A stretch of DNA of 8,996 nt. It comes from Lachnospiraceae bacterium UBA3866. GTDB taxonomy: Bacteria > Bacillota > Clostridia > Lachnospirales > Lachnospiraceae. Shown here in pieces: positions 5,534-8,996 of this stretch (position 1 is its first letter; each line of letters begins with the position of its first letter). The stretch lies in the NCBI GenBank assembly GCA_002392345.1, contig DGGU01000038.1, positions 1 to 8,996 on the forward strand. The letters are read 5' to 3'. The notes beneath the pieces are model-generated. The model did no database searches, was not told the DNA's origin, and worked only from the letters and a program-made list of their open reading frames with translations. Made by a program: the position numbers and the translations under genes.

Positions 5534-6865
5534 ATGTGGCAGATGATTTTAAATGCTTTTAGAGTTAAAGATATAAGGAACAAATTACTTTTTACTTTAT
5601 TTATGTTACTTGTTATTAGAATAGGAAGTAATATCCCTGTTCCTGGTGCGAACACTGATTTCTTCAAAAATCTTTTTGATAATCTTCAAGCACAAAATGC
5701 TGTAGGTTGGTTATCAAATATGACAGGTGGATCATTTGAAGAGATGTCAGTATTTGCTTTATCTATAACTCCATACATCACATCAAGTATCATCATGGAA
5801 CTTCTTACTATAGCTATTCCTGCTCTAGAAGAGATACAAAAAGAAGGAACTGATGGTAGAAGAAAAATTGCAGAATATACAAGATATGTGACTGTAGCTC
5901 TTGCGCTACTTGAATCAAGTGCTATGGCCATAGGTTTTAGTGGTTCTGGTTTCTTTAAAGGATATGAGACAGGTGGAGCACCAGTATCAACTATCATAGT
6001 AGCAATCCTAGCTATGACTGCAGGTTCAGCCTTTCTTATGTGGGCAGGTGAACGAATCACAGAATCTGGTGTTGGTAATGGTATATCTATAGTCCTTTTA
6101 TTCAACATCTTATCATCATTACCTAAGGATTTTGGAACTATATATGAGAGATTCTTAAGAGGCAAGAATATGGCATTCATGATTACTTATGCTCTCATAA
6201 TTCTAGGCATAGTAGTATTAATAATCGCACTCGCTGTAATTCTTCAAGATGCAAGACGAGATATACCAGTCCAATATGCAAGTCGTATTGCTGGTAGAAA
6301 TTCAATGAGTAATGGCGCTTCAGTTATACCACTTAAGGTCAATACAGCTGGAGTTATCCCAGTAATCTTTGCTTCAAGTATCATGTCATTGCCACTTATA
6401 ATTTTGCAATTCTTAGATATTAGAAACACTGTTTTCAATGTATTCGCTTCAGTGCTAAATTCTGGAAGTTGGTTTAGACAAGAATATCCTATATATAGTG
6501 TAGGATGTATCATATATATCTTCCTTGTTATCTTCTTTGCTTACTTTTATACTTCAATTACATTTAATCCAAATGAAGTTGCTGCCAACATAAAGAAAGG
6601 TGGCGGATTTATCCCAGGTATAAGAGCTGGCAAGGAGACAGCAGATTATCTTACAAGAATACTTAATTACATTATATTTATAGGTGCAGTTGGACTTTGT
6701 ATAGTAGCACTCATTCCTATAATTATATCAGGTGTATTTAATATATCTCGTATATCATTTGCTGGTACATCGCTTCTTATCATAGTTGGTGTTATACTTG
6801 AGACTTTGGCGCAGATTAAATCTCAACTTATAGTAAGAAATTATCAAGGTTTTTTATCTGAATAG
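5534..6865 (+). CDS. secY: Preprotein translocase channel subunit SecY
   Basis: SecY is the membrane channel that, with SecE and the SecA motor, exports unfolded preproteins and inserts membrane proteins. The 443 residues fit the family. Ten transmembrane segments can be placed at roughly 18-33, 70-92, 116-136, 151-172, 180-197, 214-237, 270-292, 320-340, 377-398 and 405-428, with the plug segment at about 43-66. Conserved parts are IPVPGAN (34-40), SVFALSITPYITSSII (72-87), QKEGTDGRRKIAEYTRY (102-118), GNGISIVLLFNI (181-192), PLKVNTAGVIPVIFASS (266-282) and GGFIPGIRAGKETADYL (357-373). R364 matches the essential cytosolic Arg of E. coli (R357), but the next residue is Ala instead of the usual Pro. 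The site GGAG (5523-5526) is 7 bases from the ATG. Confidence 0.99.
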   Translation: MWQMILNAFRVKDIRNKLLFTLFMLLVIRIGSNIPVPGANTDFFKNLFDNLQAQNAVGWLSNMTGGSFEEMSVFALSITPYITSSIIMELLTIAIPALEEIQKEGTDGRRKIAEYTRYVTVALALLESSAMAIGFSGSGFFKGYETGGAPVSTIIVAILAMTAGSAFLMWAGERITESGVGNGISIVLLFNILSSLPKDFGTIYERFLRGKNMAFMITYALIILGIVVLIIALAVILQDARRDIPVQYASRIAGRNSMSNGASVIPLKVNTAGVIPVIFASSIMSLPLIILQFLDIRNTVFNVFASVLNSGSWFRQEYPIYSVGCIIYIFLVIFFAYFYTSITFNPNEVAANIKKGGGFIPGIRAGKETADYLTRILNYIIFIGAVGLCIVALIPIIISGVFNISRISFAGTSLLIIVGVILETLAQIKSQLIVRNYQGFLSE

Positions 6866-6874
6866 AGGTATAGC

Positions 6875-7546
6875 ATGAAAAACATCGTTATGCTAGGTGC
6901 TCCTGGTGCGGGAAAAGGAACTATAGCTGCACAGATGGAAGAAAGATATAATATACCGCATATATCATCAGGAGATATATTTAGAGAAAATATAAAGAAC
7001 AATACTGAACTTGGAAAGAAGGCTAAGGGCTATATCGATAAAGGCGAGCTTGTGCCAGATGACCTTACAATCGAGCTTATGATTGATACCTTAAAGTCAG
7101 ATAAGTGCGAAAACGGTTTTATACTTGATGGATTTCCAAGGACTATAGAACAAGCAATTAAACTTGATGAATCACTCAAAGCTCATAACAAATCTGTTGA
7201 ACTTGTAATACTTGTAGACGCAACTGATAAGCAGATTATAGAGAGATTGTCTGGTAGAAGAGTGTGTGAAAAGTGTAATTCAGTATATCATACAGTCAAT
7301 ATGCCGCCAAAGGTACCTGATATATGCGATAAGTGTGGAAGCAAACTTATTCATAGAAAAGACGATACTGAAGAAGTCATAAGAGATAGACTTGATACAT
7401 ATAATAAAGTTACAAAACCTCTTATAGATTATTATAAAGAGAAAAATATATTGAAGAGAGTGCCTGGCTTTGTAGATTCACAAGCCGAGAGACTCAATCT
7501 AATTGATGCACTAGTTAAGGGGGATTGGGCAACACCAAATTACTAA
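6875..7546 (+). CDS. adk: Adenylate kinase, zinc-binding
   Basis: This cytosolic enzyme converts ATP + AMP to 2 ADP. Seen in the 223 residues: the P-loop GAPGAGKGT (8-16), the AMP-binding part SSGDIFRENI with R37, DGFPRT with R89, and the LID domain (about 128-162) with SGRRVCEKC and ICDKCGS. Four cysteines, C131, C134, C151 and C154, bind zinc in the LID, as in other Gram-positive enzymes. R128, R161, R170 and R172 are at the places that contact phosphates in the family. The length is a little above the usual 214 to 218 because of a C-terminal tail ending KGDWATPNY. All eleven arginines use AGA or AGG, none CGT, unlike the ribosomal genes. The site is weak (GAGG, 6865-6868, within the secY stop). 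Position between secY and map is standard. Confidence 0.98.
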   Translation: MKNIVMLGAPGAGKGTIAAQMEERYNIPHISSGDIFRENIKNNTELGKKAKGYIDKGELVPDDLTIELMIDTLKSDKCENGFILDGFPRTIEQAIKLDESLKAHNKSVELVILVDATDKQIIERLSGRRVCEKCNSVYHTVNMPPKVPDICDKCGSKLIHRKDDTEEVIRDRLDTYNKVTKPLIDYYKEKNILKRVPGFVDSQAERLNLIDALVKGDWATPNY

Positions 7547-7550
7547 TATG
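7517..7550 (+). promoter_or_regulatory. adk-map junction with no ribosome binding site
   Basis: The adk stop TAA (7544-7546) is followed by one base and then the map ATG (7548-7550). The 20 bases before the ATG are C and A rich and hold no GGAG. The nearest purine run, AAGGGGG at 7517-7523, is 24 bases away, too far for normal use. The map frame is closed by a TAG at 7512-7514 and no ATG, GTG or TTG lies between, so no earlier start is hidden. Translation of map by termination-reinitiation is the likely explanation. Confidence 0.7.
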
Positions 7551-8297
7551 GTATCAATTAAATCGAGTCGTGAAATAGAGCTAATGAGAGACGCGGGTAA
7601 GATTTTAGGCACAGCACATAACGAGATAAGGGATTATATAAAACCTGGTATATCAACATATGAGATTGATAAGTTTGCTGAGAAAGTAGTAAGTAGACTT
7701 GGTGGTAAGTGCAGTTTCTATCATCTATACGACTTCCCTGGAAACTTCTGTATATCGGTAAATGATGAAGTGATACACGGGATACCATCTAAGAACAAGA
7801 TTATAAAAGATGGCGACATTATAAAAGTAGATGGTGGAGTAGAGTATAAGGGATATAATTCTGACGCTGCAAGAACTCATATAGTTGGAAGTGTATCGAA
7901 TGATATTAAAGATCTTGTAGAAAGAACAGAAAAGGCATTTTTTGAAGCGATCAAAGTATGTATAGACGGTAATCATGTAAATGACATCGGATCTACTATA
8001 GAAGATTATATAGATAAGTTTGGATATGGCATAGTAGAAGATTATGTTGGACATGGGATAGGTACTAAGGTACATGAAGATCCTGAGATTCCAAACTTTC
8101 GTTCAACTAAAAAAGGCATAAAACTTCGAAATGGTATGACTCTTGCGATAGAACCTATGATTAATCTCGGGTCATATGAAGTATATGTAGATAAAGATGA
8201 GTGGACTGTTAAGACAGAAGATGGTCTACCATCAGCACATTACGAAAATACTATTCTTATAACTGATAATGGCCCAGAAATATTATCACTAGTTTAA
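7548..8297 (+). CDS. map: Type I methionine aminopeptidase
   Basis: The enzyme removes the initiator methionine from new proteins at the ribosome once deformylation has occurred. The 249 residues match the bare type Ia form, with no N-terminal zinc-finger extension. The five metal ligands are D95 (in IIKVDGG), D106 (NSDAART), H169 (YVGHGIG), E202 (AIEPM) and E233 (HYENTI); H77 (EVIHGIP) and H176 (KVHEDPEIPN) correspond to the two catalytic or substrate-binding histidines of E. coli (79 and 178). Spacing of 11 between the two aspartates is as in E. coli. The start MVSIKSSREIELMRDAG fits the family, so the ATG at 7548 is accepted although it lacks a ribosome binding site and follows adk by one base. 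infA begins 13 bases later. Confidence 0.98.
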   Translation: MVSIKSSREIELMRDAGKILGTAHNEIRDYIKPGISTYEIDKFAEKVVSRLGGKCSFYHLYDFPGNFCISVNDEVIHGIPSKNKIIKDGDIIKVDGGVEYKGYNSDAARTHIVGSVSNDIKDLVERTEKAFFEAIKVCIDGNHVNDIGSTIEDYIDKFGYGIVEDYVGHGIGTKVHEDPEIPNFRSTKKGIKLRNGMTLAIEPMINLGSYEVYVDKDEWTVKTEDGLPSAHYENTILITDNGPEILSLV

Positions 8298-8310
8298 TGA
8301 AGAGGTAACT

Positions 8311-8529
8311 ATGTCAAAATCTGACGTAATTGAGATCACAGGAACTGTATTAGAAAAATTACCAAATGCAATGTTTGAGGTTGAACTTGAAAATAAACAC
8401 AAAGTTCTCGCTCATATATCTGGTAAGCTCCGTATGAATTACATAAAGATACTTCCTGGTGATAAGGTAACTATTGAATTATCCCCATATGACCTCTCTA
8501 AAGGTAGAATCATATGGAGAGACAAATAA
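8311..8529 (+). CDS. infA: Translation initiation factor IF-1
   Basis: IF-1 binds the A site of the small subunit during initiation and helps IF-2 and IF-3. The 72-residue product is the exact length usual for the family and is a single S1-like OB-fold. It shows MSKSDVIEITGTVLEKLPNAMFEVELENKHKVLAHISGKLRMNYIKILPGDKVTIELSPYDLSKGRIIWR; the basic surface KLRMNYIKI and the ending DLSKGRIIWRDK are hallmarks. The site GAGG (8302-8305) is 5 bases before the ATG. In many Clostridia and in Bacillus a small KOW-domain RNA-binding gene lies just upstream; here only 13 bases separate map from infA, so it is absent. Confidence 0.98.
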   Translation: MSKSDVIEITGTVLEKLPNAMFEVELENKHKVLAHISGKLRMNYIKILPGDKVTIELSPYDLSKGRIIWRDK

Positions 8530-8547
8530 TGAAAGGAGAGACTAATC

Positions 8548-8661
8548 ATGAAAGTTAGATCATCTGTAAAACCAATTTGTGAAAAATGTAAAATTATTAA
8601 AAGAAAAGGTTCTGTAAGAGTAATCTGTGAGAACCCAAAACATAAGCAAAGACAAGGATAA
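8548..8661 (+). CDS. rpmJ: 50S ribosomal protein L36, zinc-binding
   Basis: L36 is the smallest ribosomal protein and binds 23S rRNA in the large subunit. Reading ATG at 8548 to TAA at 8659-8661 gives 37 residues, the standard length. The sequence MKVRSSVKPICEKCKIIKRK then GSVRVICENPKHKQRQG has the zinc ribbon ligands C11, C14, C27 and H32. The site GGAG at 8535-8538 is 9 bases from the ATG. The gene sits between infA and rpsM as in other Firmicutes. The C+ form needs zinc; no zinc-free copy is in this window. Confidence 0.98.
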   Translation: MKVRSSVKPICEKCKIIKRKGSVRVICENPKHKQRQG

Positions 8662-8673
8662 TAGGAGGAAAAA

Positions 8674-8996
8674 ATGGCTCGTATAGCAGGTGTTGATTTA
8701 CCAAATCAAAAACGTGTAGAGATAGGACTAACTTATATTTTTGGCATTGGCGTACCAAAGTCAAATGAGATCTTAAAGAAGACTGGAGTTAATCCTGATA
8801 CTCGTGTAAAAGATTTAACTGATGACGATGTAAAGAAAATATCAGATTATATCGCTGATAATGTCATAGTTGAAGGTGACCTTCGTCGTGATGTTGCTCT
8901 TGATATCAAGCGTCTTAAAGAAGTTGGATGTTATAGAGGCGTTCGTCACAGAAAGGGTCTACCATGTCGTGGACAGAAGACCAAGACCAATGCAAG
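8674..8996 (+). CDS. rpsM: 30S ribosomal protein S13, 3'-truncated by window edge
   Basis: S13 lies in the small-subunit head, contacts the P-site tRNA and forms bridges to L5. The ATG at 8674 follows GGAGG at 8664-8668 by 5 bases. It opens MARIAGVDLPNQKRVEIGLTYIFGIG (1-26), with the helical DLTDDDVKKISDYI part, then EGDLRRDVALDIKRLKEVGCYRGVRHRKGLPCRGQKTKTNA (67-107). 107 codons plus two bases are inside the window; the family is about 121 to 122 residues, so the last 14 or so are missing. LPCRGQ has Cys where Val is usual. This begins the alpha cluster, which normally continues with rpsK, rpsD, rpoA and rplQ outside the window. Confidence 0.98.
   Translation, partial: MARIAGVDLPNQKRVEIGLTYIFGIGVPKSNEILKKTGVNPDTRVKDLTDDDVKKISDYIADNVIVEGDLRRDVALDIKRLKEVGCYRGVRHRKGLPCRGQKTKTNA

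Noticed and set aside
5686..6180. 164-codon open frame on the minus strand opposite secY
   Set aside because: It lies wholly inside secY, has no ribosome binding site or recognisable family, and is a by-product of AT-rich codon use in the real gene.
7558..8075. Minus-strand open frames opposite map
   Set aside because: They are Tyr, Ile and Ser rich shadow translations without any motif, inside a gene with all five metal ligands in place.

Overview
The window is one uninterrupted, co-oriented block of translation and secretion genes: the end of the S10 cluster, the whole spc cluster and the start of the alpha cluster. All nineteen genes lie on the + strand. In order they are rpsC (3' part), rplP, rpmC, rpsQ, rplN, rplX, rplE, rpsN, rpsH, rplF, rplR, rpsE, rpmD, rplO, secY, adk, map, infA, rpmJ and rpsM (5' part), counting the two cut genes as one shared edge pair; individually they give twenty entries. 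The largest gap between genes is 55 bases (rpsH-rplF), and most are 9 to 18 bases.

The organism is most likely a Gram-positive anaerobe of class Clostridia, perhaps near Lachnospiraceae. The reasons are the gene order secY-adk-map-infA-rpmJ-rpsM, the 61-residue zinc-binding type of S14, the AT-rich coding sequence with many ATA and AGA codons, strong GGAGG ribosome binding sites, a four-cysteine zinc adenylate kinase, and clostridial-looking L14, L16, L24 and IF-1 sequences. Genus and species cannot be set from this window.

Layout: 1-519 is the C-terminal part of S3. Positions 537-5523 hold thirteen ribosomal protein genes. Positions 5534-8297 hold the SecY channel, adenylate kinase and methionine aminopeptidase. 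Positions 8311-8996 hold IF-1, L36 and the first 107 codons of S13. The genes make components of both ribosomal subunits, an initiation factor, the membrane channel for exported proteins, the enzyme that balances adenine nucleotides, and the enzyme that removes initiator methionine from new proteins.

No promoter, rho-independent terminator, mobile element, tRNA, CRISPR or long repeat was seen. The block therefore looks like part of a long transcript that begins upstream and ends downstream. I found no undescribed system. What deserves a second look is small: a perfect hairpin in the widest gap (rpsH-rplF), a map gene without a recognisable ribosome binding site one base after adk, a ribosome binding site for rpmC written inside the rplP tail, the lack of the small KOW-domain gene often found between map and infA, and unusual residues in S5, S8 and SecY.
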